Position numbers and translations under genes: made by a program. This document shows positions 1 to 12,713 of a stretch of 64,000 nt of DNA, piece by piece; position 1 is the first letter of the stretch; each line of letters begins with the position of its first letter. The notes under the pieces were generated by a model that was not told the DNA's origin, searched no databases, and was given only the letters and a program-made list of their open reading frames with translations. The stretch is from contig OU015654.1 of NCBI GenBank assembly GCA_907165275.2, positions 7,023,501-7,087,500 of the forward strand, in the 5' to 3' direction. The DNA comes from Zygaena filipendulae. Its lineage: Eukaryota; Arthropoda; Insecta; Lepidoptera; Zygaenidae.

Positions 1-608
1 GTATATACCTATATATTAGTAGGGATAGTGTATTTCTCATATTTTACAACTTGTCTATCAACACTCTTTAGCATTTCATAAAGTTAATATAGGTATAAAG
101 TTCAGACGACGTACTGACAATTTCGTTGCCTCAATAACTCAAGAAAATAATGTATTAGAATAACAAGAAAATAGAAATCTAATCAATTTCTTTATTGTTC
201 CACAATAAATATGAAAATTATATTCATTTATAATCTATAAGTGTCTGCAAATAGAAATAATGCCTGTATTTAAGTAGATACTAAATCACAAAAATAATTA
301 AGAAAAATAAAATACATTTTCACAAAGAATTCGCAAATAGAATAGTTCTAAATGAAAACTATTGGGACAGGAAAAAGGTTTCCGATATGTTTTCGTTTTT
401 CCGACATCGGCATCGGTTCATTAATTACAGGGGCGTATTTTGTCGCTGTCCATTAGAGATACGTCGCTCTGCCATTAACGGAAAAGTGACGGAAAATTAA
501 TGACGGGACTACCTAACGGTAATCTGAAGCTGCTTTTAAACTTTTTTACTAGAGTAATGAAATATGTATTAAAAAATCTTGAAACACAGTAGCTTCCTAG
601 CTAAGCTA

Positions 609-925
609 TCCTTATTAATAGGTATTATAAATCCGAAAGTGAGTTTGTTTGTTTGTTACGCTTTCACGGTTAAATGGCTCAACCGATTACCACGAAATTT
701 TGCATACATGTTATCAGGGATACAGAGAGGGACTTGTTATCCCGGAATTTCCGAAACTCCGAAATTGACGCGGAAGAAACTACATTAAATTTTGTGTACT
801 ACCCACACGTTGTCAAGTGTATAGGTACAGAAAAAAATATAGGGTAAGTAAGTACCTACTTTTATCTCGGAATACCCGCGGTATCTCCGAAACTAACGCG
901 GATGAAATCGCGGGGAGCAGCTAGT
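609..925 (-). repeat. CTAGCTGT/CCCGCGG repeat, reverse
   Basis: Tail 'gtttgtttgtttgttacgct' at one end, 'gcggggagcagctagt' at the other. The middle section with 'aaactccgaaattgacgcgg' is present twice. The apparent ORF inside (579-788) is repeat sequence. Confidence 0.65.
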
Positions 926-1248
926 TCTTCAATAAGTATATTAAAAACCTACATTTTGTCAACTTGTGGGTATAGTAAGTTCGTTTTTATTATTTAATTA
1001 TTTATTTCAAAATTAATGCACACAAGGACAACATGGAAAAAAGAAAGTATAAAAGTAATCATGTATAAGGGTCATGCTTATTCCATGTGGAATTCCCTCC
1101 AGGCTCCAGCAGACCTGCAACAGGAAAAGAGATTAGAATAGGCTGATCTGGTGTGCCTCAGTTCGATATATTGAATAATACCTATACAAAATAATAAAAT
1201 GAAAAATAATAATAATTTTTTTTTTAGTTTAACCATGTTGTATAATCA

Positions 1249-1452
1249 TCAGTGATTGGAGTATAGGTAGTGATTCCGGGAAATTGTTGTGTCACGTATA
1301 TATATGTAGGTATGTTTTAATACGCCTCTGGAATTCCAGGATTTGCGGAACGGTATTTTTCTGAAATTCGCAACTTTACTTTTTTATTTTTTTCCAGAAA
1401 TAGGTTTCTCTATAAGACGTAACATAAAATCACTACCTACTCCGAACACTGA
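1249..1452. mobile_element. MITE-like element with imperfect inverted ends
   Basis: Left end TCAGTGATTGGAGTATAGGT and right end matching the reverse complement TCAGTGTTCGGAGTAGGTAG. A second copy, interrupted by further insertions, lies at 31489-32012 and shares 'cggtatttttctgaaattcg'. Confidence 0.6.
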
Positions 1453-2619
1453 ATTAATCATTGTTAATTTGCTCACTACTTACTTTATTCACGTAACTTG
1501 ATGCCTACGTAGAAATACTTACTGTATTTTTTTTTAAGTAGATACCATGACCAAAAAAACAATTAAAAACAGCAAATAAAATAAAAAATTAAATTCTAGA
1601 AAATAATTTTTATATCAAATTCATGAAAGATCTCAAATATCCATTTATTACATTTTATTAAACTTTTGCTTATCAGTTATTGAATTTAAGATAAATAAAA
1701 TATAACTTTCTTAAAAATTTATCTTTTCCTTTAGTTGTCTGTTTAACTTTTTTAATAATAAGTACTTACCTATAGGTTTTCTTGTTTTTTATTTTTCATA
1801 TTTGTCTGATTTGATTCTAAGCTAAAAATTGTTTTAAGTCTTAGTAGAGTAGGTTAACTCGGAATATTTTTCGCTTTTCCTGATATTTTCGTACTTGAAC
1901 ATCCGCATCCACCTGAAAAATTGTGTATACTTACATAAGTAAATAGCAACGACTACAGACAGAATTTTTTTGTTCCTGGCAATGAATTGCATTCTTCTTT
2001 CATCTTCTTTCTTTCTAAATAATACATATACGTAGGTACTTCGAGTAGTAGTTTCATAGCACTCGATAACAGAGGGAAGAATAGCTAACGAATAACTGAC
2101 AACCAGGGTAAACTATCCGACCATCCAATTAGTGCAGAGATCCGATGACTTTCTCCCTGTGAAATCAAATTGCATGTACCTACTTGTTTATAGATATAAG
2201 CAACCAAGTTTCTGTCCAGTTGAACGAAATAGCGTGGTGTCAGTGATGAAGGTCGTAAAAGTTTTTCGACATAAATAATTTCTCAACAACATCAGACAAG
2301 TGTGATAAGTAGGTATATCCCCCTTTTGCCGTTAAAAAAATCGTAACCCCTGAACAAATGGACTTACATAAATAAAACTATGAAAAATGAATGTTTCCAT
2401 TCTTTTATACCTATTTTTTATTGCATGGGACGCCAAATACTCGTAACGCGCTCGTTTTCTATTTGTGATCATAAATTCTCCTACTCTTTTCTCCTCCACA
2501 TTTGCAATTGAAAGCGTTCTTTGCGGGATACGTCCGATTACACTTTTTACGAGGGTCTGTACAACGTAGTTAATGGCGCAAGTGCCGCTGCCTGTTTGAA
2601 ATAGCCGCCGCGCTGTCAA

Positions 2620-3000
2620 AATTTTCCAGTGACGCTAATTGCTCCACCGCGCTCTCTAGCCAAAGAGTAGCCTGGAAGAAATCACTCCTCACTGATACGG
2701 TCGGGTAAAGATTGCACAGCCTAAGTTTTTGCCATTTTTATGGTTATTCCCGGCTAAGGTAAATTATTTGTTTTTATAAATGATGGGTTGTTTAGAGAAG
2801 AGATGAGAGTTGGTTTGTTAATTTGTTACGCTTTCACGCCGTAACTACTCAATGGATCTCTTAAATTCCCGAGGAATTCCTGGTTTCAAAAGTACTACAA
2901 GTCCTTTTCTGTACCTCTGACAACGCGGTATGCAAAGTTTCATGATAATCGGTTAAGGCGTGAAAGTGTCACAAATAAACTAATAAATAAATAAACTCGC
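2620..3000. repeat. Composite of repeat fragments
   Basis: 2640-2740 contains 'tagcctggaagaaatcact' and 'attgcacagcctaagtttt', sequence I recognise as a lepidopteran LINE tail. 2802-2990 has two CTAGCTGT-family pieces arranged head to head (one 'ttgttacgctttcacgccgt', the other 'ggttaaggcgtgaaagtgt'). No gene seen. Confidence 0.45.
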
Positions 3001-3244
3001 ATTCTTATAGTCGTAACGATAACAGGTACCTATCTAGATAAACTTATTCATGTATATAACGTGATGCTGTTTATTATTCCTATTATCGTTATTAATTATG
3101 AACCCATCAAATACCAGAGGTATATGATGAGTTCTTTATTACATTTGTTCCATTAATAACACTATCGAGTCTAATCAGTGTAGGTAAATAAATACACATA
3201 AACTGGATGTTATGTTTTTTTGTAAATCAATTTTTGTAGCAATA

Positions 3245-3705
3245 GGGTAAAACCAGGATAGTTGCCCTGGGGGTATAGTTGCCCCGATCGTAATTACTCT
3301 AGTTTCGCAGATGAATCGCGTGCTATTTTATTTATCTATCAAAAGACTTTCCAACTACTATTGAGTGGACCGCGTCTCATGTCTCTGTGCGATTGCACAG
3401 GAACGCAAGGTGCGATCAAAGATTTTTCGGGATAGATGCTTTGTTTCCCGGCGGGTCGTCTATCCTAAATGTAATTTATATGGACTAGGCAACTATCCCA
3501 TATATGGGATAGATGTCACAAAAAGTAGAGGTCCGTAGAAATCGCTAATACTCTGGAAATTTAAAAGATGATGTCTTTTACATTTAATAAATTTGTAGAT
3601 AAAGAACCAAAGTACTTGCCAGTTTAAAAAATAAAATATTTTGATTTATGTACTGGGAGATATAAAATTATTTCGAAAAGTGTGGCAACTATCCGGGTTT
3701 TACCC
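3245..3705. mobile_element. MITE, TA-flanked, with 22-24-bp inverted ends
   Basis: GGGTAAAACCAGGATAGTTG at the left and its reverse complement with one mismatch at 3684-3705. TA occurs directly outside both ends (3243-3244, 3706-3707), consistent with a Tc1/mariner-type target. The internal palindrome 'ctatcccatatatgggatag' repeats the end motif. Confidence 0.8.
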
Positions 3706-3707
3706 TA

Positions 3708-5623
3708 GTCCTCCAACTGACATCAGACATACCTAATAATAATAGAAACTTTCTTCGATTCATCCATATCAAAATTCTCTGATATTATGAAACGACCATA
3801 AAATTCATATAAAATCAGGAAACCTGGAATAGAATGGAACGTGGGAGAGTATTGAATACAAATAGAAATTCGGTTTGTTTGAGAATATTCCTTAAATTGA
3901 TTGCTAATCCCACAGTAAAGCCGTTGCGTCTGAGGGTTGGCGTAGCTCAATCATTACATTGCATAGTGCAATGAAATAAAATCGAAACTGGATGCCAGCC
4001 GTGGATTTTTGATACACAATAATAATATTGGCCCATTGATATTAATCTGATAACCATACTTATATCGACAAACGACGAATGGTGTTTAGTCCGATTTGCT
4101 ATAGAGCAGATAGAGCAGATAGGTATCAAAAGAATGCATGTGAATTGAAAAGCGGCAGTAGTAGGTTGTACAGAACAATTCCAGTGTAATCTACAAAGGA
4201 ACTGCCAATCACGTGCCGTCTGCGCCCAAATCCTATTGTAATCCTAAATGTATGTAATCCTATATGTTTATTGTTTAATTACTTACTGTCATGATTAAAT
4301 AATCATCAAAACTCTGACCTCATTTATTAATTAATTATCGGACACGATATTGAAACGATCGTTAATGGTGCAGTTTTTTTGAATGCTGTGATTAATCGAA
4401 TATCTACGTACCTATATCTTATGCCCACTTATAGATTAAAAGCTTGTTTTGGCCCAAACAGAATAACAATTTATCATATTTGTAAAAACAAGTTAGAATT
4501 TTTTTATTAAGATATGATATTATAAGATATTTAAATTAGGTGTGGTAGGCAACACGAAGCTGGTTTTACATGAAATACCTATAGTTATATTGTGTTCCCG
4601 CTCTTCTAAAACAAACGAAGCCGCGGCAACAACTAGTACATAAATAACAAAAGTATATAATACGACTAGCTGTTATCCGCGGTTCAATTCCCGTTAATTT
4701 TGGAAATCCTGCAGGATTCCGGGTTATGAAGTACCTACCTGGTAAAGTACCTATAGGTAGGTACGTAGGTACCATTAGGTAGGTAAAAAGGAAATATAGC
4801 TACCTATTTCCTTTTACGTTTAGGAAAAAATTCATTATTAGGTATCGATTGAGTTGTTCAGGCGTAAAAGTGTGATAAACAAACAAATCAAGTCACATTC
4901 GCATTTATAATAATAAGGATGTTGTTACTTATGTGCCATGAATTGAGTGCCGTTTATCGCTTCTATACAGTTGAGAGCCAAAGTAAACAGAACATTGACT
5001 GGGACACGGACAAACGCGATACACAAATACTGCAAAAGTTTATTTTCGCTGCACCACTATGCTTTGGTAACTTGCAGATAGCTTTCTAACAATGTTTGTG
5101 GTTGACCGTTCAACGGAATCAAATAAAAAAAAACTGATTTTTTATGTAAAATTATAATTATATACTTTTTATTTAGTGAAAAGCTGTTGATTTTGAATTG
5201 CAAGCGGACACTTCAATTTTATTTATATCTATGTATATAGATGTATAGATAAGTGTACTGTATATATGTCTGTATGTCTGATAGTCGCATGGTTATACAT
5301 AACATGTAACATTCCACGAGAACTACTGCCGACAAACTGCTATACAGTTTAATTGATACACTAGTACTCAAGATAAATAAGAATTACTCAGCGATGCAAT
5401 ACCGTCCAAAACCGTCCGTCCTCCAAAAACAAGGCCTACAAAAGGACGGAAAGGACATATGGTACAAGATGTAGGTTGTAAGTATGTACTTTGCATTCAG
5501 AAAAACTATGGCCGAAAGATAGAAATGATTGGCAAAATCTACATTTAACGTAATACAGGCTGTTAAATAAATAAATGAGAAATTATGTGAAAATTTTGAA
5601 CTTATATCCAATTATATGCCTCA
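3708..5623. other. Non-coding stretch with repeat fragments
   Basis: Short antisense ORFs here have no recognisable features. 4667-4920 is a CTAGCTGT-family copy (start 'ctagctgttatccgcggtt', tail 'cgcatttataataataagg') interrupted by GTAGGTAC-rich palindromic sequence at 4735-4830. Nothing else recognised. Confidence 0.5.
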
Positions 5624-5850
5624 CTAGCTATCCCGCGCGGTTTCACCTGCGATAATTTCGGAGTTTCCACGGATATTTCCATACAAAGTTTGCAACTTTT
5701 CACCCCTTAAGGGTTGAATTATCAAAAATCCTTTCTTGTACACTTCTTGTGACTTAATTAAGGAATATTTGTGCAAAATTACATGGTTTTAGACCTAGCG
5801 GATTCACTAGTGCGTTGATCGATCAGGCAATCAGTTTCTGCTTTTATATA
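5624..5850 (+). repeat. CTAGCTGT-family repeat, subtype with 'caccccttaagggttga'
   Basis: Shares its layout with 55719-55949: CCCGCG head, 'atcaaaaatcctttctt' middle and 'gcggattcactagtgcgttg' end. Confidence 0.6.
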
Positions 5851-5857
5851 CATATTA

Positions 5858-6290
5858 CTAGGCGCTGTCCCCCGCAATTTCATCCGCGGTAATTTCGGAG
5901 TTTCCCCGGGAATTCCGGGATAAAAACTATCTTATCTTTTAAGTTGGATCATATTATAAATGGTTACAAAATTTTATCAAAATCCATTCAGTAGTTTCGG
6001 AGTCCATCGCGGACAAACAACGTGACACGTGATTTATATATATTAGACTAGCTGTCCCCCGCGATTTCATCCGCAGTAATTTCGGAGTTCCCGCGGAGGT
6101 TGCGGGAAAAAAGTACTCTATGTCCTTCAGTTCCCGAGGGAATTCCGGGATAAAAACTATCCTATCTTTAAAGATGGCCCATATTAGGAATGGTTGCAAA
6201 ATTTTATCAAAATCCGTTCAGTAGTTTCGGAGTCTATCGCGGACAAACAACGTGACACGTGATTTATATATATTAGATATTATATATAGA
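5858..6290 (+). repeat. Two tandem copies of a CTAGCTGT-family repeat subtype
   Basis: Copies at 5858-6048 and 6048-6290 both have 'gtagtttcggagtc', 'atcgcggacaaacaacgtga' and the end 'gtgatttatatatattaga'. Single related copies are at 17280-17452 (+), 49869-50057 (-) and 51358-51590 (-). The second copy inserted exactly at the end of the first. Confidence 0.7.
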
Positions 6291-6363
6291 TTGGCAATGG
6301 TTATAATACAGTTAACAGAAATTTCAGTGTGTAAGTATACTAAAAATTGGTGCTGCGCAAAGT

Positions 6364-6662
6364 ATTAGCTGTACCCCGCGGTTTTACCCGCGTGAGTTTC
6401 GGAATATCGGCACACAGGAACTATTTTTATAACATTAGATATCTGCCAGTGAAAGTCCTGTTAAAATCGGTTCAGCCATCTTCGAGATTAACCGGAACAA
6501 AAAGACAGAGACAGACAGCAAAAAATAAAAAAAATAAATGTTTTTTTTCATGTAAGGATCATAATTATATACTTTCATATATGCATTTAGTAAAAAGCTG
6601 TCAATTTGGAATACAAACAGACACTTCAATTTTATTTATATGTATGTGTGTATGTATAGATT
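6364..6662 (+). repeat. CTAGCTGT-family repeat, GACA-tail subtype
   Basis: 'agctgtaccccgcggtttta', 'gccagtgaaagtcctgttaa' and 'agacagagacagacagc' followed by a short unique tail. The ORFs in both directions here are within the repeat. Confidence 0.6.
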
Positions 6663-6678
6663 AGAAGTACGTATCTAC

Positions 6679-7413
6679 CAGTGGCGAAGGGTGAAATATT
6701 GAGAGAGGCAAGCCGGAAATCTATTTGGTACCTACTATAAATACGTAATTTCAACTTATTAAACTATCTACTTACTATCTACTAATTTCAACGTACGTCT
6801 GCGTAACTGCTTTCACTATCACTACACACAACAACAAAAAAGTCCAACTTTAATACTAATCACTATTTAATTTAATACCAAGAAATAAATTCTAATACGT
6901 GACACTAACTAACAAATTCAAATTTTCAATTTTTTCGACATAAACTCAAGTTGTTTGTCAACAGTCATCTTAGAATGTCCGCTTCGTTTCGAATTTCTAG
7001 GACCAATAAGGATATTTGTTGAGACAGTAATAGAAAATGCGTGCGCGTGAGTGAAATGGAGAGAGTAACTCGATTTGTAGCGGCTTACCAAAGTAGCTAT
7101 TTTAGCCGGCTGCCTGCGACCTTGATGTGACGTCACGGCATTATTTTGTATGGAAGTTTAACTGCCAAAAAGCCGATCGCGCCAGCGGCTTATTTTATAA
7201 CAATTTGTTGTTGAAGAGCAAATTTTGTTGATAGTTTAGGCGTTTTGTAATGTTTTCTACTCAGTAGAGATAATTTTTGTAGTATTTCAGTAGAATCTAC
7301 TACAAAAAATTACTGATTGTGCCATTTCTAAATTACGGTAGAGAGAGTGGTTGTGTTCCCAACTTCTGAAGGGAAGCCGGTGGGAATCGGCTTGTATGGT
7401 ACCTTCGCCACTG
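6679..7413. mobile_element. Non-autonomous hAT-like transposon with perfect 8-bp target duplication
   Basis: The ends are CAGTGGCGAAGG and its exact complement. GTATCTAC occurs immediately on both sides (6671-6678 and 7414-7421). Eight-base duplications and CAG-type ends are characteristic of the hAT superfamily. The 735-bp interior has no transposase. A diverged reverse copy lies at 28438-29412. Confidence 0.88.
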
Positions 7414-7421
7414 GTATCTAC

Positions 7422-7951
7422 TTACTTATTTGCAAAAGATCATTAAAAATTACATTTGTCGCTTGGACTCTGGATACATCGGGTCAGTAGGGTCGGGGGT
7501 AAAGAACCAGACCGTTCCGTTGTCGAAAGAAACGCAATCCCTTGAAAACATGAAAGTATTATCTTCTATGATATTATTTCCTGTTCTTTCTTTACAAAGC
7601 ATTGTTTCTTCAACAACACAGCGATTGTGCAGAAACCTCAACAAATAAATGAAATTCGATATTAAGACTTTTGCAAACTTCTGGTTCGCTTTTTCTTTAT
7701 CAATAGGTAATAATAATAATAGGTACTCATATTATCTTATAAAATACTTATATTATTGTTTTTTTTTTTGTTCTGAACATCTTCTCATGCGTATCTTTCT
7801 CAATGCTTATTTAATTAAAACACGTAAGTAAGTAAAACTTAAGACGATCGTGTGCGTGCAAATTTTCATACAAAAAGCCAAACCGTTTATCTCCCCTTAA
7901 ACATAGACCAATTTTGATGATTTTTTTACATGTTATTGATGTATTGGATAA
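7422..7951. other. Non-coding stretch, no gene recognised
   Basis: Overlapping short ORFs on both strands (7430-7648, 7450-7644) have no recognisable motif. 7649-7831 is low-complexity AT-rich sequence. Confidence 0.4.
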
Positions 7952-8110
7952 CTAGGGCTGTACGTTTTGATTTTAAAGAAATATTGCTTATAACAAAAGT
8001 TATTAGCATCTCAATATCCATATTTTTTACAAAAAATCTTCCTCGAGTTTTTTAATTTATTAAAGTTAAACTAAACTGAATTACTTAATTAGAAAAACGT
8101 ACAGCCCTAG
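7952..8110. mobile_element. Small MITE with 17-bp perfect inverted ends
   Basis: CTAGGGCTGTACGTTTT at 7952-7968 and its exact reverse complement at 8094-8110, 159 bp in all, non-coding and AT-rich inside. No clear target duplication. Confidence 0.7.
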
Positions 8111-9282
8111 ATTAAGGTGTACTGAATCGAATGACACCAAAATTGTCTCATTTAGTGAAGGTTTAGGGGGGTAGAAAAGGTTTGGCCCGAAACAATATTT
8201 CAGAAGGAAAAATTAGGCACTCGCCTCTAGGTTCTGCAAGTCTCTCTATCACACGCATCGCACGGTAGCAGAGCGGCATGAAACAGATAGACTTTTTGCA
8301 AATACCTACTCGCGACGCGTCTCGGATGGAAACGATTCTCTTAAGGTTAAGAAGTCTTAAAAGTAAATTATTGAGACGGGTCGATCGTCAACTACTCATT
8401 AGTGGTATTAAGTGGCATTAACACATAATACTACAATTTCATTAGTTGTTTGACGGCCCATAAACCATTAAGTGGATATTTATAACAGTTTTTTTTTGCT
8501 TTAAGTATAGCTATAATTGGATTACTTGATTACACTGCAGGTGCTTTCTTAAGGCGTATCGTCACGGTTAGTTTTCAGACTTTCAGTCTATGTTTTCTCA
8601 AAGTCGGGGTGTTTTACAGATCTAAAAAACTTGTCTAAATTTTCTAACGTCGAAATTGAAAGAGAAAACATTTTAATAATAACATTATATTAAATTAAAC
8701 TCGTCTATTGAAATTTGTCTAAAAACTAACTGTTACGAAATCTTTGTATCATTACAAACACACAGGTGTTCCATAGCACAATTCATGGTGAGAATGTAAC
8801 ATAAGATGAGAGAAAAATATTGCAAATATCATATTTTATTGCTAATTTTAGCAACACTCAAAACCATTGTGAAATAACTGTTAAAATTATCATTTTACTA
8901 TCAAACTCGACGCACAGTACGTTCAAGAGAGTATCTATTTTTTTTTCCTAAATTATAATTATTATTTAATCCTTTATTGCATATAAAATAACAATGTTAC
9001 GGTACCTAAAGAAAAAGGAGAAAGCAAATGGCGGTCTTATCGCATAGTTGCGATCTCTTCCAGACAACCAATTATGCGAAAGGACAAACAAAAATTAGTT
9101 AATTTATAGTAGAACCAAGTACGCCTTTAGGAGCTATAACTCGTACTTACATAATATCTCTCTGTATCGTACTGAAAATTTCCAAATTGCAGTGTTGTCT
9201 TTGATTACCTGTCTATATTCTCATTTTTTTTAAACCCCACAAGAACTGCGTGTTCCTATTGTTATAAAATCGTGTACGATTA
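8111..9282. other. Non-coding stretch with a LINE-tail-like fragment
   Basis: 9000-9075 carries 'gagaaagcaaatggcggtct' and 'gcgatctcttccagacaacc', resembling a lepidopteran LINE 3' end. The rest is AT-rich and unrecognised. Confidence 0.4.
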
Positions 9283-9400
9283 GGATTGCCACCCGTACCA
9301 TAAATATATAGTATCGTACTATATTTCAATCACTTGTACTATATATTATAGAAAAATAATATAGTACGAAAAATACTATATTTTATCCCTAATTCAACTG
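9283..9400. repeat. TACTATAT-rich repeat block
   Basis: 'attgccacccgtacc' followed by several 'gtactatat'-type repeats in both orientations. 10100-10160 has a related TACTATATTTTTG, so the two may be the ends of one decayed element enclosing the palindrome at 9624-9845. Confidence 0.4.
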
Positions 9401-9623
9401 TCAACAAAGCGTGTTGTCAAAGTCACAGGTAGTATATTAACTGTGACTGGTCTGGAGTGCACCTGCAGCGCAGCACGGGAAATACCTTTTTTTGAAAACT
9501 GTTTTAAATTAATTCTGAGATCGTTATGAACCAGTGGAAATTTTATTTAAATTTTATTAAACTGGGAAATGCCCTAAACGATATTTTATTTATGATTTAG
9601 AATTTACGCGCGGAAACGCTAGC

Positions 9624-9845
9624 TGCCATGCTTTTAGCTTATGACGTCACTCGGATAGTAAACAATACGACATCGAAAGACATTGTATGTTCCGAAATAC
9701 ACTACGAGCACTCTTCAATGCTCTTACTGAGGAGAAAATCGTTCCGTCATATTATGTCATACCTTAAAGTGCTCGCAGTGTAAATCGAAATATATCCTAG
9801 ATTGTTTACTAACGGAGTGACGTCACATTATGGCAAATGGCATTT
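9624..9845. repeat. Long imperfect palindrome
   Basis: 9636-9666 ('atgacgtcactcgg', 'agtaaacaat') pairs with 9801-9830 ('attgtttact', 'gagtgacgtcac'). An inner pair, 9691-9712 with 9769-9789 (CACTACGAGCACT and AGTGCTCGCAGTG), continues it. A fold-back MITE is the likely explanation. Confidence 0.6.
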
Positions 9846-10189
9846 TAGACATTTGAAAAACAGATTAAAAAAGACGACTTTTAAAACTGAACTATAAAAT
9901 TTATATTCCATTTTTATTATATTGACGTTTCTCGTTACTTTTTCCGAAATGTATCATAAGAATGCTCTTTTATATTTTTTCTTACATGGTGTAAACTGCC
10001 CGCCCTATTGCAGAACGAAAAGCGTTCTCGGCAGAAAAATTTTAACTTTCAAACTGGCAACAACTGGGTACAAAGATTAAACATCTTTATACCATTTGTT
10101 TCTGCATATCCCAAAAGTACTATATTTTTGTAATTTTTAAAATTACTATTTTTTTTAAAGATTAGTAGTTAGTACGATTGACTTTTATA

Positions 10190-12513
10190 AACTTACTATA
10201 CCTTCTATTTAGTTATGCCTATTCATCTCTTATTATTGCTGTGGATTCAGTGCGTCTGTATTGTGGACGAGCGTTAAATCGTTGATCGGTATCTATTGAA
10301 AGCGTTCAGGTGGTTATTAAACTCATGCATAATGAAAATATTGAGCAACGAACGTTATCGTGCACAGTGGAATAAATTAGAATTATCCTCATTGATGAAA
10401 TATCTATTACTGGAAATTCAAAAATACTTCACACATCCTCCATTTCATCCATTGGCATAATGTTAGAATAAGATATTTTTGTCGAATAATAGGGACGTCA
10501 GTCGAGTCTTACAAGTAGATCTAACCACATAAGATCACATATTATATTTCAATAATAGAACGAAAAACACATACATCTTATACAAACAATATATTGTGAT
10601 GAATGCAAAATTGCAATCCTATATTATAGTAGCAGGTATTTTTTCATTTAAGGTCCAGTTGTTTGAAGTCAAACTTCTTTAGCCACGGGAAAAAAACTTG
10701 ATGAACGTTGCGTCACTCATAAAACGCAGTTAGGTACGGCTATTGATCGCAAGAGGAATGACATTATTGTTGCTTTTAAAGTTTCACGTGTAGGTAGATT
10801 CAAGTATCGGTATGTTCAACGTGTATAGGTACCTACACTGATTTATGTAACCTTTTTTTTAATTGTTCCCATCCAGTGCGAGTATTCGCTCGCACAAGCA
10901 TATTGTATTGTGTTCACTGCACACACACAAACACACATTAAATTCTGTTATTTCATATAATGATCAGAAAGCAATATCCGCGCGCAGTGTTCCCAATTAT
11001 CGGAGTTTGCGGTGGTGTTCACTCGCCCACTACTTGCGTTACGAGTATGATTGTATGGAATATGGAATAGAAATTCACTTTATACGTACCTACCGTACCT
11101 AACTCGTGAAGTGGCGAATATTTCTGCATTTCATTTTCTATTCACATTCACATGCACTTATGTACATTAGCAAATAGTTCCACAAAACATCGTGCACATA
11201 AATCATTATATTACCCAGAATTTTGTTTATTCAATTACTAATAACAAAAATGTCTAGTAGGTAGGTACCTAGGTATAGCATCGTCCTAAGGATTGTAAGA
11301 GCCGTAAAAATATATACATATAAAACATAATCGTAACCTAACACAATTTTTAATCTTTAATTGTTTTACCGTGACTCCAAAATACGTATGTATACTGTAT
11401 AGGTATAAGGTATACCTCTGCCCTCATAAGTCATAGCACCTCATAACATACCTAGTTAATTATATCAATGAGATTAGCTTAGATTTAGCACCTTAGAAAT
11501 AATTTTACTGAATACATAAATAATACTTAAGTAGTAGATGGGTACTTAAAGATTAGGATTACCTACTTCCGGAGTTAAGTTACTTAATTACTTTGCTATT
11601 ACGAAAAGAACTCGAAATTCGTAAGTTCCTATGCTTAACGAAACCATAAAAAGGATTTTAGTTACCTACTTGTTTAAATAACACTAGTTGCCTGAAAACT
11701 ATGTAGGTGTAGATCTCTTATTTCCACTAGCTCATATACCTTATTCGCGTCTTAATTTTTTTATTTTAGTAGAGTTTGTTGTGGCCATCAACTTACATAC
11801 GAATATTTCCTTTAGGTCTAAACTCTAAAATGACCACTTTCCCAAAACGTCCACTTCTTATTGTTTATATGTACAAAATTACTGGCACGGGATGCTAACG
11901 TTCATGTTTTAATAATTAAAAAAAAAATTAATTTAAATTTACTTATCTCAGTGTATTTTTCTCATAGGAAAATGCAAAAATTTATTAATACTAATAAAAT
12001 TGTATTTTCTTAAAAAAACAACTTTCATACGTTTATGATACGTATACTAAATTATGTTATCTAATTTAACATAAGATATTTTTATACTTTGCAAATCTAA
12101 CACTGTAGGTTTCATAATGCTAGAAACCGTTGTGTTCATACATAAAACTAGAGACCATAATTTTTTCTAGTGATTGAATATATAGGTAAGGACCTACCTA
12201 TATACTGGTTGAACGAGAGACTTGTTCATATCCTAGATAACACGTAGTTACTATTTACCTAACTATAATAAAAAAATATTTAAAAAAGGAAAAAACGCTG
12301 GTAAATAAAAGAGAAAACCTTAAAAAGTGGATTTACGGGAATGAATGACCTGTAGATACATTAGATTTGTCGGCGCGCCAGCGGTAATACAAAGAAAAGA
12401 GGAGTTTATTGACTTTTAGAGTATGATCCATCAGCGGGTCATCAACTTGCGTGCTCAATTTGTGTAAATATTTTTTTAGTCAAGAAAATTTTTTTATGTT
12501 TTTATTTTATACT
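10190..12513. other. Gene-poor AT-rich stretch
   Basis: No convincing exon, repeat boundary or RNA gene. The ORF at 10863-11102 lacks codon bias or motifs. Many TAGGTA/TACCTA words. Confidence 0.45.
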
Positions 12514-12713
12514 ACTAGCTGTGCCCCGCGGTTTCACCCGCGGTAATTTTGGAGTTCCCGCGGGAATTCCGGGATAAAAAGTGCCCTATGTCCTTCTCTG
12601 TACCCCTGACAACGTGCATGCCAAATTTCATCCAAATCCGTTAAGTCGTTTTTGCGTGATTGAGTAACAAACATCCAAACATCCACACTTTCAAATTTAT
12701 AATATTAGTAGGA
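12514..12713 (+). repeat. CTAGCTGT/CCCGCGG repeat, near full length
   Basis: A good reference copy: CTAGCTGTGCCCCGCGGTTT at the start, 'gcgggaattccgggataaaa' in the middle and 'ttataatattagtagga' at the end, 200 bp. Confidence 0.75.
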
